Positions 36,201 through 45,143 of a DNA stretch of 64,000 nt are shown here, one piece after another. Source of the stretch: Lewinella sp041392765 (GTDB lineage Bacteria > Bacteroidota > Bacteroidia > Chitinophagales > Saprospiraceae); contig JAWKLL010000006.1 of NCBI GenBank assembly GCA_041392765.1, positions 100,503 through 164,502 of the forward strand. Reading direction: 5' to 3'. The translations under genes were made by a program, and so were the position numbers. How positions within the stretch are numbered: position 1 is the first letter of the stretch; the number at the start of each line of letters is the position of its first letter. The notes beneath the pieces are model-generated. The model was not told the DNA's origin, made no database searches, and saw only the letters and a list, made by a program, of their open reading frames with translations.

Positions 36201-39076
36201 AACGAATGTGTTTTCAACAAGGGGATGCCTACCTTGAAAAAAGCAGGCGTTTTATCAACGAGAATAGGCGTATTAGTTAGCAAACTATATCTTTTACGAA
36301 TACTAGCAATACCAAACCCCGTAGAAGTTTCCTGTGTGAGTTTGGGTTGAATAGGGTTGGCTACCCAGATATAATCATCTTCATCCACACTTATTTGTAC
36401 AGACAACGGTTGGGTCTTACTAATAACATTGTGCTTGACAGCATTCTCCACTAGTATTTGCAAAGCAAAAGGAACAATCATCCATCCTTTGGTAGGAGTG
36501 GAGGGATAGATGATGCGTAAATTATTGCCATATCGGTGTTCAAGCAAATAACAAAAATCTTGTACCAGTTGCATTTCTGTTTGCAATTCGACCAGATCGC
36601 TTTCGCGATACTGAAGGATATTTCGATAGAAGTCCGAAAGTTTTTCAACATATTTCACCGCATCTGTAGGCTTGTCCTCAATAAGGGACACTAGGGTATT
36701 AAAGGAATTGAATAAAAAATGCGGATTGATCTGGCTCTTGAGGGCTTGAAATTGACTTTCAATTTTTTCTTTCACCAATGAAGCCTCTCTTTGCATGCGT
36801 TGTTCTCTGCGTTTGAGTAATTGCCAAACAATTGCCAATGCCATACTCCCTATTAGAAATACAAACCAAAAACGTTGCCACAAGGGCTTTGCGATTGTAA
36901 ATGTGTATTCATCGGTGGAGGCATTTTCAAAAAATCCGTTGGAAGCAGATTGGACTTGAAAATGATACGTGCCTGGAGGTAGGTTAGAATAAACTACTTG
37001 CTGGTCTTCTGTATAGATCCAATCGCGGTCGAAACCTTCGAGAATATAACGGTAAGAGATATCGTCGGGGTCGGTAAACCAAAAACCGGTAAAACTGATT
37101 ACAAGGTTATTCTCATTATGCCGAAATTTATTTTGTTGACGAAAAGCGATTGGTTGCATAAATATGGAAACCCCTGTGATAGTGGTAATTGATGATTGCC
37201 GGAAGTTCCCATTTAATGAGTGGTAACGCACCAACTGTTTTTCGCTGAGTATCCAATTTTCTTGATTCAGCGGTTGGCTGATACCGTTCAATGGCGGTTT
37301 GAACCCATCCAATCCGACAGCTCCGTTAAAGTGGATGATTTCTTTATTTTCGCTATCCCAAAAATCTATACCACGGGCGTGAATCATTAATAAATATCCA
37401 GACGCATCCGTTGCCAAACTGATAAAAGATCCTGCATGGTGGCTGGATGTAAATGGTGCCGAATGAAACACACCGTCTTGAAGAAAAAGCACTTCACCAG
37501 CATCCGTGCTCGCCCAAATAGTACCGGAATGGTCGGAGGCGATGGAGTAAACCGTCTTCACAATGCTGCTATCCACCCTGTGCATAAACTGTTCGGCTTG
37601 CCCATTGGGGTATAAGACAGAGAGCCCTTTTCCATCTGAGCCAAACCAAGTACGTTGGTAGTCATCCGTAAGGGTGCAATAAATAAAAGATTGCCCCAAT
37701 GACGGAATATGGCTCAAATGCTTGAAAACAGGCTTGCTATGTGCATGGTCATTATTTGAAATTGAAGTCTGATAAACACCTCCAAGTGTAGCCAACCAAA
37801 TATCTTTGCCATTAGAAGTAATACTCAAGATATTTCCATTTGAAAGCCCCTCGGATTCCCCCAATCGGGCGACGGATAAGGTGGAAGGATCAAACAAAAG
37901 ACAGCCTTGCCCAAAGGTACCCAACCACAACCTTCCTGCTGCATCATTATACATACTAATGATATTGGCATCTTTCACCAAATGCTGGATCGTCTCGTAC
38001 TGGGGTTCGTAGCGAAAAAGCCCTTCGGTGGTGCCAATCCATACCCATTGGTCACTCGCTGAAATACACTGAGGAGACGGTATGTCGATTGACTGTAGCG
38101 TGATCCGCCTGTTGGCACTGGCTATGCCCTTATTTCTGCACAGTATCCAAAAATTACCTTCTGCATCCGCTGAAAAGTGTTGGATATGCGTATTACTCCA
38201 GTTAGTTACTTCATTGGTATCCCAAGCTTGAATATCTGATCGCCAATGCAACAGCCCTTTATTGGTGGTAGCAACCCATAGATCAGCCTGGCCAAAGTCC
38301 ACCATGCCTACTACCGTTCCTCCTGGCCATGATGCAGGAAGTAGAGAAGCTTGTTGTTTGTCGGGGTGAAAATACGCAACCCCACCTTCATACCCCCCTA
38401 CCCAACAACCTCCATCGCCGCCAGGTAGTAAGGTTCGAATGATGTCGTCTGGCAACCCGTTTGCTTTAGTAAAATGTCGAAGATCCTTTTTTTGGCCATT
38501 TTTCCACCCCAGGTAACTGATCCCTTTATCATGTGCTACGACAATGCGGTGCAAAGCATCGCTTTTAATTGTGTAAATATCCTTTGCAGGCAACCCGTCG
38601 TCGATACCGAATTGGTAAACATAACCACCTTTACTACAATACACGCCTTCGCCGTAAGTTGACCACCAGAGGTTCTGCTCTTTATCAAGGGCAAACCCAG
38701 TAATAGATGCCGCAGGCCAACCCTCCTCTGGCAGCCAAGGTGTTGGCAAACTGCCTGGAACTCGTTGGTAAATAGCACCGTGGGCATACCCTATCCATAA
38801 ACGCCCCATCCGATCTTCCATCAGTGCAGTAACCCTTCTGCCCACCAAACTATCCGATACAGCCTGAAAAACAAATTGCTGGCCATCGAAGTACCAAAGC
38901 CCTTGCTCATCGCCTATCCAAATGGCACCATCGCTGGTTTGCAATAGACAGGAAGGCTCTTGCAACCGATCGGCACCGTCATTTTCGTAAGTACGAAAAA
39001 AAAGATGCTGGGATAAAACGCTGCCGCTGTATATGCTCCACAGCAATAACAAAAGGAACCACCGTATCCACCTCAT
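36197..39076 (-). CDS. Hybrid-type sensor: reg_prop propeller, Y_Y_Y domain and LytS-like histidine kinase
   Basis: A 959-residue sensor with a signal peptide (FLLLLLWSIYSGSVLS). A long periplasmic two-component propeller follows, made of reg_prop repeats (AIWIGDEQGLWYFD, LWIGYAHGAIY, IWASTDAGEVLF). A Y_Y_Y domain (DPDDISYRYILEGFDRDW, PGTYHFQVQSASNG) precedes one membrane helix (FWFVFLIGSMALAIVWQLL). The cytoplasmic His_kinase domain has the phospho-acceptor His in INPHFLFNSFNTL and an ATPase end with LVENAVKH and GFGIASIRKRY. It overlaps the upstream YceI gene and the downstream regulator gene by four bases each. It should sense an envelope signal, perhaps a ligand bound by YceI. Confidence 0.93.
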   Translation of the reverse strand: MRWIRWFLLLLLWSIYSGSVLSQHLFFRTYENDGADRLQEPSCLLQTSDGAIWIGDEQGLWYFDGQQFVFQAVSDSLVGRRVTALMEDRMGRLWIGYAHGAIYQRVPGSLPTPWLPEEGWPAASITGFALDKEQNLWWSTYGEGVYCSKGGYVYQFGIDDGLPAKDIYTIKSDALHRIVVAHDKGISYLGWKNGQKKDLRHFTKANGLPDDIIRTLLPGGDGGCWVGGYEGGVAYFHPDKQQASLLPASWPGGTVVGMVDFGQADLWVATTNKGLLHWRSDIQAWDTNEVTNWSNTHIQHFSADAEGNFWILCRNKGIASANRRITLQSIDIPSPQCISASDQWVWIGTTEGLFRYEPQYETIQHLVKDANIISMYNDAAGRLWLGTFGQGCLLFDPSTLSVARLGESEGLSNGNILSITSNGKDIWLATLGGVYQTSISNNDHAHSKPVFKHLSHIPSLGQSFIYCTLTDDYQRTWFGSDGKGLSVLYPNGQAEQFMHRVDSSIVKTVYSIASDHSGTIWASTDAGEVLFLQDGVFHSAPFTSSHHAGSFISLATDASGYLLMIHARGIDFWDSENKEIIHFNGAVGLDGFKPPLNGISQPLNQENWILSEKQLVRYHSLNGNFRQSSITTITGVSIFMQPIAFRQQNKFRHNENNLVISFTGFWFTDPDDISYRYILEGFDRDWIYTEDQQVVYSNLPPGTYHFQVQSASNGFFENASTDEYTFTIAKPLWQRFWFVFLIGSMALAIVWQLLKRREQRMQREASLVKEKIESQFQALKSQINPHFLFNSFNTLVSLIEDKPTDAVKYVEKLSDFYRNILQYRESDLVELQTEMQLVQDFCYLLEHRYGNNLRIIYPSTPTKGWMIVPFALQILVENAVKHNVISKTQPLSVQISVDEDDYIWVANPIQPKLTQETSTGFGIASIRKRYSLLTNTPILVDKTPAFFKVGIPLLKTHSL

Positions 39077-39630
39077 GGCACTTGTTTAAAAACAGCTGAT
39101 ACTTTCACGTTTATTTCTTCCGCTATTTTTTGGTGGACAATATGCGGAATGCTAATGTGGTGATCGGCCAAAGGAACCGTAAACGCAGATGTAAGCCGCA
39201 GTTCGTTTTGCGTAAGCACCACCTCGCTCCTGATAATACGTTCATGCTCTATTCCATGCACGGTCAGTACTCCTTTAGCGCGTATGGTATAAGTGCCTGG
39301 TCGCGAAAAATCAACATCTTCAATAATGCGCCCCGCAAAAGTCGCCTTGGGGTATCTATGACTTTCTAGGTAATTCTCGTTGAAATGCTCCCTTTGTAAT
39401 GCACTGTTAAACCCTTGAAAAGAACTGATTTCTACCGCAAATGCAAAACTGCCATCACTAGGCTTTAGTATGCCTTTGAGTTCATTGGATTGTGCCTCAA
39501 TCAGCTCCAAAGGCGCATCTGAAGTAAAATGTATGCTTCCTGCAACACTACGCCACACAACCTGACTATATGCTTGTTGAGCAATAAACAGTATCCACAG
39601 GGGTATGCACCAAAATAGTTTATATCGCAT
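39073..39630 (-). CDS. YceI-family protein (paralogue B), first gene of the sensor operon
   Basis: From the ATG at 39630 (MRYKLFWCIPL) the protein has 185 residues, with a signal peptide ending near QQAYSQ and the YceI fold: GSIHFTSDAPLELIEAQS, FAVEISSFQGFNSALQREHF, YLESHRYPKATFAG, GVLTVHGIEHERI. An upstream start at 39780 gives an implausible N-terminus. It is clearly a paralogue of the YceI protein 6 kb away. Its stop overlaps the start of the sensor kinase gene by four bases. Confidence 0.92.
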   Translation of the reverse strand: MRYKLFWCIPLWILFIAQQAYSQVVWRSVAGSIHFTSDAPLELIEAQSNELKGILKPSDGSFAFAVEISSFQGFNSALQREHFNENYLESHRYPKATFAGRIIEDVDFSRPGTYTIRAKGVLTVHGIEHERIIRSEVVLTQNELRLTSAFTVPLADHHISIPHIVHQKIAEEINVKVSAVFKQVP

Positions 39631-39943
39631 AAGCAGCGGGTAGTTATATAGGGTCGAAAGATGATAAACAATTGTAGAACCGTAAAGATAACGTTGCTGA
39701 ATGGGAATTTTTATAACCCGAATGGGATAAACATCGAAAAATAAACTTTTCCGACTGGTAAAACCCACCCTACAAGCCATAACAGCTCACTGGTAATAAT
39801 AGCTACTACCAGGCCGTAAAGAGGTTTTTAAGCCAGAACTTAGTACACCCTAAATAATTACACCCACCCACCATTTTCGCCTGCTTGAGCATCTCTCCAA
39901 CGTAAACTACCAGCCGAACGATTACTCATCAAAAACGGCTACC

Positions 39944-40477
39944 ATGTTCCAAAAAACAACCCGCCGAGGGGCCCCCGAAGTCAATGCAGGCAGTATGGCT
40001 GACATCGCCTTCTTGCTACTCATCTTTTTCCTGGTCACAACCAAAATATTATCAGAAAACGGCATCATGGTCATGCTCCCACACTGGGATGACGCCCCCG
40101 TCGCGCGCCCGGCCAACGAGCGCAACGTCCTGCGCATTGCCATCAACCAATGGGATCAATTGATGATAGAAGGAGTTTCTCGCCAACTCACCGACGTACG
40201 CCCCTTTGCACAGCAGTTTATTCTCAACCCCGAAGGGCGCTCCGACATGGCCGCAGCACCCAACAAAGTGGTCGTCTCTCTGGCGCATCACCGAGGCACG
40301 AGCTACGCCACCTACCTGCACGTTTACAGTGAATTGAGAGCCGCATGGCATGACATCTGGCAAGAGGCCGCCCTCGTCCAATACCAAATTGACTACGACC
40401 TCCTCCCCCCTGAAAAACAAGCACAGATCCGCAACCGCTACCCGATGGTGATCTCTGAAGCCGAGCCAGCAGGCTGA
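39944..40477 (+). CDS. exbD: ExbD/TolR-family energy-transducing protein
   Basis: A 177-residue protein with the ExbD hallmark N-terminus. A short cytoplasmic stretch, NAGSMADIAFLLLIFFLVTTKI, contains the membrane helix and the conserved Asp (MAD) that carries protons. A periplasmic domain follows. With ExbB and TonB it uses the proton gradient to energise outer-membrane receptors such as the two TonB-dependent receptors in this window. ExbB and TonB genes are not adjacent, so the partner genes must lie elsewhere. Confidence 0.92.
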   Translation: MFQKTTRRGAPEVNAGSMADIAFLLLIFFLVTTKILSENGIMVMLPHWDDAPVARPANERNVLRIAINQWDQLMIEGVSRQLTDVRPFAQQFILNPEGRSDMAAAPNKVVVSLAHHRGTSYATYLHVYSELRAAWHDIWQEAALVQYQIDYDLLPPEKQAQIRNRYPMVISEAEPAG

Positions 40478-40752
40478 AAGCCATCCCATTTATCGTGCAA
40501 CCTTCCTTTTTTGTAGGGCGCTCCCCCGCACAACCTGCTCCCGTTCCGTCTTACAGATGGGGCGGGGTCAGGTGCTTCCGGGCTTCGCTATTCGCTCGTC
40601 CCTCCCTACGGTCGGGAGTAACCCCTCCAGCCCCTTAGCGCGGGTATATATCGTTGTGTGCAAAACAAATTGCACCATTCAGCGCGTTGCCAAACTGCAG
40701 CCACCTTTTATTAGAGGCTATGTAGGAGAATTTTGTATGCGCTTTAAATATC

Positions 40753-40889
40753 TTGAGTGTGCAACAAATTAATGGCACCTATATATATTCTTTGGAGAAA
40801 ACCCCTCATTTACCCCTTGCAAGAAGGAGTGGATACTTGAGAATTACCGAAGGTCATATTAGCTCGCCATTAATTTGTTACACACTCAA
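40753..40889. repeat. MITE-like element with 24-bp terminal inverted repeats
   Basis: The ends TTGAGTGTGCAACAAATTAA(TGGC) and (GCCA)TTAATTTGTTACACACTCAA pair over 24 positions with a single mismatch. The 137-bp element has no ORF. No second copy was seen in this window. Confidence 0.75.
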
Positions 40890-40920
40890 ATAAATTTATA
40901 TCTTTAAACCCAAACGTCAA

Positions 40921-40963
40921 TTGTCAGTTATCGGACAACTTCGAGTTGTCCGATAACTGACAA
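40921..40963. repeat. Perfect 20-bp hairpin (TTATCGGACAACT family)
   Basis: TTGTCAGTTATCGGACAACT and its exact complement surround the loop TCG. A related hairpin, AGTTATCGGGCAACT with its complement, lies at 56361-56394, so this is a dispersed small palindrome. Confidence 0.75.
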
Positions 40964-41089
40964 ACGTTTTCACCGCGATTACGCATACGAATCCCGAAAA
41001 GCTTCGTACGCGTTTTTTTGCAGACGGTGCAGATTTTGTTATTTAGCTTATCTCCATCATCCTCGTCATATCAACTCAATTACTACAAC

Positions 41090-41428
41090 ATGACCCTCCA
41101 AGCTGCCCAAGAAACAGTTGACCAATGGATACGCACCATCGGCATCCGGTATTACCACGAACTCACCAATACCGCCATCCTCATGGAAGAAGTGGGGGAA
41201 GTAGCGCGCTATATGTCGCGTCTATACGGCGAGCAATCATTCAAAAATCCCGCAGATGCAGCAACAGCCCCCGAAAAATTAGCCGATGAAATGGCCGATG
41301 TGTTGTTTGTTCTTATCTGTTTGGCCAACCAAACAGGTGTCAACCTAACCCAGGCCTTGGAACGCAACCTCGAGAAAAAAACCACCCGCGACCGGGAACG
41401 GCATGCAGGAAATGAGAAGTTGCGATAA
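41090..41428 (+). CDS. MazG-like nucleotide pyrophosphohydrolase
   Basis: A 112-residue all-helical protein (start ATG at 41090) with the MazG metal motifs EEVGEVAR and DEMADVLFVLICLANQTG. Such enzymes hydrolyse non-canonical or excess nucleoside triphosphates to monophosphates. An upstream start at 41018 would add an unconserved N-terminus. A strong terminator follows. It is not in an obvious operon. Confidence 0.9.
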   Translation: MTLQAAQETVDQWIRTIGIRYYHELTNTAILMEEVGEVARYMSRLYGEQSFKNPADAATAPEKLADEMADVLFVLICLANQTGVNLTQALERNLEKKTTRDRERHAGNEKLR

Positions 41429-41460
41429 GCCCAAAGCCGCTACAATTTGCCTCAAAAAAC

Positions 41461-41500
41461 AGATTCCGCCCCGAAAAATCATTGTTTCCGGGCGGAATCT
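41461..41500 (+). terminator. Terminator of the MazG-like gene
   Basis: AGATTCCGCCC and GGGCGGAATCT (11 bp, exact), extended inward by CGAAA/TTTC, are followed by TTATT, 32 bases after the stop. Confidence 0.85.
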
Positions 41501-41596
41501 TTATTAAAAAACAACATTCCGCCGAGAATTTAATTATTTTTGAGGCGATACAGCGGCATCCCCTTTTGAATCCCGTCATAAAATCCAATAACCAAA

Positions 41597-43045
41597 ATGA
41601 ACCAGCCATTTATCGGTCGAGAACAGGAACAATCCATACTGATGAAAGCCTTTCATTCGGGCGAACCGGAAATGGTGGCTGTTTTAGGTCGCAGGCGGGT
41701 AGGTAAGACATTCTTGGTGCGCAAGGTATATGCTGGCCTTATCGACTTTGAAATGACTGGCATCCAACACGGGGAAACCTCCGAGCAGTTACAGCACTTT
41801 TCAGACCGATTGAACTACCACGCCAAACCGCTGCTACCCTTCAAAGTTCCAGTCAATTGGCAGGAAGCCTTCCAAATGCTTATCACCTACCTGGAAAAAC
41901 AAGCCGACACCAAAAAGGCAATCGTTTTCTTAGACGAATTCCCTTGGATAGCTGGGCAACAATCAGATTTTTTAAAAGCATTTGGCCTATTTTGGAATAG
42001 CTGGGCCTCTCAAAACAACATCGTTGTAGTGATATGTGGCTCTGCCGCCTCTTGGATGATAACCCATGTGGTGCGCGACAAGGGAGGGCTGCACAACCGA
42101 ATTACACGAAGAATTCACCTCCAACCCTTCTCACTTTGGGAAACAGAACTATTCCTTCAAAGTCGGGGTGTACAACTGGATCGCTACCATATCCTACAGC
42201 TCTATATGGCCTTGGGGGGTGTCCCACAGTATCTAAAAGAGGTGGAAGGAGGTAAAACCGCTACACAAAACATAGATCAAATATGTTTTTCTGCCAACGG
42301 GTTGCTTAAAGAGGAATTCTCCCAACTTTATCCAGCCCTTTTCGACCATGCCGATAATCATCTGCGGGTAATAAGGGCACTGGCTTCCTCTTGGAAAGGG
42401 TTGTCACGGCAGGAAATCCTGCAACTAACTAGTATGGGGGATGGCGGCAATGCTACCCGTGTGTTGGAAGAATTGGTAAACTCAGGTTTCATTACCCCCT
42501 ATTACCCGTTCGGGAAAAAGAAAAAAGGCCTTATTTATCGGTTAACCGATGAATACTCTCTCTTCTACTTGAAATTCATAGAAGATAAACGGTCAGAAGG
42601 CAACGGAACTTGGGAACGGCTTTCGCAAACGCAAACTTGGAAAAGCTGGAGCGGGTACGCTTTTGAAAGTATTTGCCTCAAACATATCCCCCAGATTAAA
42701 AAAGCATTGGGTATTTCAGGTATTTATTCAGAATCTTCCGCTTATTACTTACAACACAGCGAATTCGGGCAGGGCATTCAAATAGACCTCCTCATCGACC
42801 GAGCCGACCACGCCATCAATCTGGTAGAGATCAAATTCTATCAAGGCCCTTATGTGATACATAAATCACAAGCAGACAGTCTTCGTATGAAAGCGACCAT
42901 TTTCAAAGCAGCTACAGGTACTACCAAACAGTTATTTATCACCCTGCTGACAACCTTTCCGCTACACCCCAACGAGCATAGCCTCAGCGTAGTCGATCGC
43001 GCCTTGGATATGGATTGCTTGTTTGCCCCACTCGATGTCTATTGA
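41597..43045 (+). CDS. AAA ATPase with C-terminal DUF234/nuclease-like domain
   Basis: A 482-residue protein of the archaeal-ATPase type. Walker A is GRRRVGKT (31-38), Walker B is IVFLDEFPW, the sensor region is VVVICGSAASWM, then a winged helix (SRQEILQLTSM..ATRVLEELVNSGFI). The C-terminal DUF234 region holds QIDLLIDRADHAINLVEIKF, which has the PD-(D/E)XK spacing of Asp, Glu and Lys. The family is abundant in Bacteroidota and archaea with no proven function; mobile-element or defence roles have been proposed. A TATTTTTG -7 box lies at 41535. It is a single gene. Confidence 0.88.
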   Translation: MNQPFIGREQEQSILMKAFHSGEPEMVAVLGRRRVGKTFLVRKVYAGLIDFEMTGIQHGETSEQLQHFSDRLNYHAKPLLPFKVPVNWQEAFQMLITYLEKQADTKKAIVFLDEFPWIAGQQSDFLKAFGLFWNSWASQNNIVVVICGSAASWMITHVVRDKGGLHNRITRRIHLQPFSLWETELFLQSRGVQLDRYHILQLYMALGGVPQYLKEVEGGKTATQNIDQICFSANGLLKEEFSQLYPALFDHADNHLRVIRALASSWKGLSRQEILQLTSMGDGGNATRVLEELVNSGFITPYYPFGKKKKGLIYRLTDEYSLFYLKFIEDKRSEGNGTWERLSQTQTWKSWSGYAFESICLKHIPQIKKALGISGIYSESSAYYLQHSEFGQGIQIDLLIDRADHAINLVEIKFYQGPYVIHKSQADSLRMKATIFKAATGTTKQLFITLLTTFPLHPNEHSLSVVDRALDMDCLFAPLDVY

Positions 43046-43068
43046 CAATAAAATTCAATACTGAACCC

Positions 43069-43592
43069 TTATTTCCCTGCAAAAACGCGATGGAGCAACT
43101 GCTCCAAATAATGCTGATCGACAGCATCGAACGAACCGACAAGGGTACTATCGACATCAAAAACAGCGATCAGTTCACCAGACGAATCGAATACAGGCAC
43201 CACAATTTCAGACCGCGAATGAGGGTCGCAGGCAATATGGGCAGTGCCTTGCTCCAGCGCATGGGTATCCGCCACAACCTGCGTTTGTCGGGTGGTAGCA
43301 GCTTTGCCACAAACACCCCGGCTGAAATCGATATGCAAGCACCCAAGCGTGCCCTGATACGGCCTACGGATAGGCGACCGTTCCGTACCACATAAAAGCC
43401 TACCCAGTAGTAATAAGGAAGCCATGTTTTAAGCAGGCAGTTGATGGTAGCCATTTGGAGGACAGAGTCTGTTTCACCCGCCAGATTGGCATAAATAGCC
43501 TCCAAGGCTTGCTGGTAAGCCGTGTGCTTGGCAGCCGTGTCGAGTGCCAAAGAGGGGCGTATAAAATAAGGCATTTCAGCAGATGCAGCCAT
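43069..43592 (-). CDS. Free methionine-(R)-sulfoxide reductase, GAF domain (one frameshift)
   Basis: The first frame reads to YYWVGFYVVRNGRLSVG and the second resumes at QGTLGCLHIDFSRGVCG, with HIACDPHSRSEIVVPVFD and AVFDVDSTLVGSFD. Together they form a GAF-domain fRMsr of about 174 residues with the catalytic cysteines in GCLHI, GVCG and HIACD. The enzyme reduces free methionine-R-sulfoxide. The break near 43372 needs a single-base correction and is probably an error. The start is the ATG at 43592 or the one 18 bases later. Confidence 0.9.
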
Positions 43593-43716
43593 AGTGAAGT
43601 AGGATAGCTTTGGAAGATGGTTGAAATACAACATCCCAAACCCGGGCAAGCCTGAATTTGGGATGTTTTGAAATCATCAATAGCACCCAATTGAATCAAT
43701 CAATCGGTTTGTGGTG

Positions 43717-44628
43717 CTACTGCATACGGAACTGAGCAGAACCGAGGAAGCCAATATCGGTATAAATGGCCGCCCTGTAATAGCCTTCGTCTAATTTGTT
43801 TTCCAACTCATGCGTAAAGGTAATGCGCTGGTCTGCCCCAAGGTTTTCCTCACGAGCTTCCACCGCCATAATATCCTGACGCTGACCGTTTACCACGATA
43901 CTGGTATTGATATATTTGGTACGTGGTATGGGAGTACCCTTATCATCAGTGATAGTGAGGTACAGCGGGCGAACACCCTGAAACTCGGCAGGCACATTGG
44001 CTACATCGAAACTCACTACTACCCGCCTTGCACGCCCTGACTTAGAAGTAGGGTTGCCACGGTTGACCTCAGGTGTTACCTGAAAACCAGAAGCTTTGAA
44101 ATTGTCATACGTCAACTTCTTGATTTCACCTTCCATAGAGGTGGCAAGATTCGTAAGTTGCTCGTTCTGCTGGCGAGAAGAAGCCAAGTCGGTTTCCAAA
44201 ATTCCCATTTGCTCACGCAAGGAAGCGTTTTCGGTTTCCAGCGCTGAGATAGATGATTGGAGATCGCCTCTTGCACTTTGCAAGGCTTCAATCTGAGCAC
44301 GCAGATCATTAATTTCCGCAGCTGAGTTGCGCTTAGCCTTGCTAAGAGCAGCCTGCACGTTGGCCAACTCATCGCGAGAACCCGCCAACTGGCCGTTCAA
44401 TTCTACGTTTTCAGAAGCCAGCAGGTCATATTCACCGGCAAGGCTATCTACTTCACGTGCTAATTGATCGCGCAACTGTGTCATCGCATCCAATGCTTCT
44501 TTAACTTCTGCATTGTCTGTTTCCAATGTGTTGGCTTCGGAGTTTTTGTTGAAACCCCAGATGAGCGATCCTAATAATGCTAATGCCAGCACTACGACCG
44601 CTATCGTTAATCCTTTTTTCTGATCCAT
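43717..44628 (-). CDS. Membrane-anchored coiled-coil protein with C-terminal beta domain
   Basis: A 303-residue protein with an N-terminal membrane helix (LTIAVVVLALALLGSLIWGF), a coiled coil (about 33-170, with ALETENASLREQMGILETDL) and a C-terminal beta-sandwich-like domain (VVVSFDVANVP, GVRPLYLTITDDKG, EGYYRAAIYTD). The topology puts the coiled coil in the periplasm. I do not recognise a characterised family, although similar proteins are common in Bacteroidota. The leader holds a hairpin CCCGTTG/CAACGGG at 44676-44695. Confidence 0.8.
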   Translation of the reverse strand: MDQKKGLTIAVVVLALALLGSLIWGFNKNSEANTLETDNAEVKEALDAMTQLRDQLAREVDSLAGEYDLLASENVELNGQLAGSRDELANVQAALSKAKRNSAAEINDLRAQIEALQSARGDLQSSISALETENASLREQMGILETDLASSRQQNEQLTNLATSMEGEIKKLTYDNFKASGFQVTPEVNRGNPTSKSGRARRVVVSFDVANVPAEFQGVRPLYLTITDDKGTPIPRTKYINTSIVVNGQRQDIMAVEAREENLGADQRITFTHELENKLDEGYYRAAIYTDIGFLGSAQFRMQ

Positions 44629-44816
44629 AATGAAAATGGTGTTAAGCAGTTTGACTCGGGATGGTCACACCCCGGCCCGTTGTGTCAGCAACGGGAGTTG
44701 GTTATGATGATGTATGTGTAATTATTGACGAGCCTAACGCCGCGTCAAGTTCAGTTCACAAAACGATAGGAGCAAACCGTAATTGTATGAAATGTTAATT
44801 TTTTTTGTCCACCTAC

Positions 44817-44854
44817 AAAAAAGATGCCTGCCCCCGGGAAAGGAACAGGCACAT
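44817..44854 (-). terminator. Minus-strand terminator downstream of htrA-like gene
   Basis: GATGTGCCTG pairs with CAGGCATC around a C/G-rich loop, and on the minus strand six T residues follow. It lies 290 bases after the protease stop, with a hairpin repeat between them. Confidence 0.65.
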
Positions 44855-44939
44855 CAAAACAAAACGAAAAACCAACTTTAAACAAGTATGTCATGAACAG
44901 CTCAATCCTGTTAAAAACGAGCCGCCGAGAACATTCAAA

Positions 44940-45060
44940 GGGACGGAGAAAAAATAAATCTATTATCTCTCGATTTCGCTTTTTGTGCTAAGACCAGAAT
45001 ACTTGGACTAGACGTGCACAAAAAGGTAAATCGCTATAGGTTTATTTCCGTCAAATTTAG
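44940..45060. repeat. Hairpin repeat, family 3 (copy B)
   Basis: Starts GGGACGGAGAAAAAATAAA and ends TTTATTTCCGTCAAATTTA, the same ends as copy A in opposite orientation. The inner arms CGATTT..TTTTTGTGC and GCACAAAAA..AAATCG pair. The interior differs from copies A and E. Confidence 0.7.
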
Positions 45061-45143
45061 AAGTATAATAAAAACTGTAAAGACTCGCAAAATGTTGCTA
45101 CCACAAGTGTTAAGGATGTCTTAACAGCGTCATGGAATCGTCA

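Larger units (their letters stand above)
40478..41089. other. Long intergenic stretch, 612 bp
   Basis: The first 200 bp are GC-rich and look like remnants of repeat DNA (GGGCTTCGCTATTCGCTCG resembles family 1 sequence). Then come a TIR element (40753-40889) and a large perfect hairpin (40921-40963). No coding potential above 70 codons is convincing. Confidence 0.5.

Noticed and set aside
41597..43045. A toxin-antitoxin or defence island around the AAA ATPase
   Set aside because: The neighbours are a MazG-like housekeeping enzyme and a methionine sulfoxide reductase. There is no antitoxin, restriction or phage gene.
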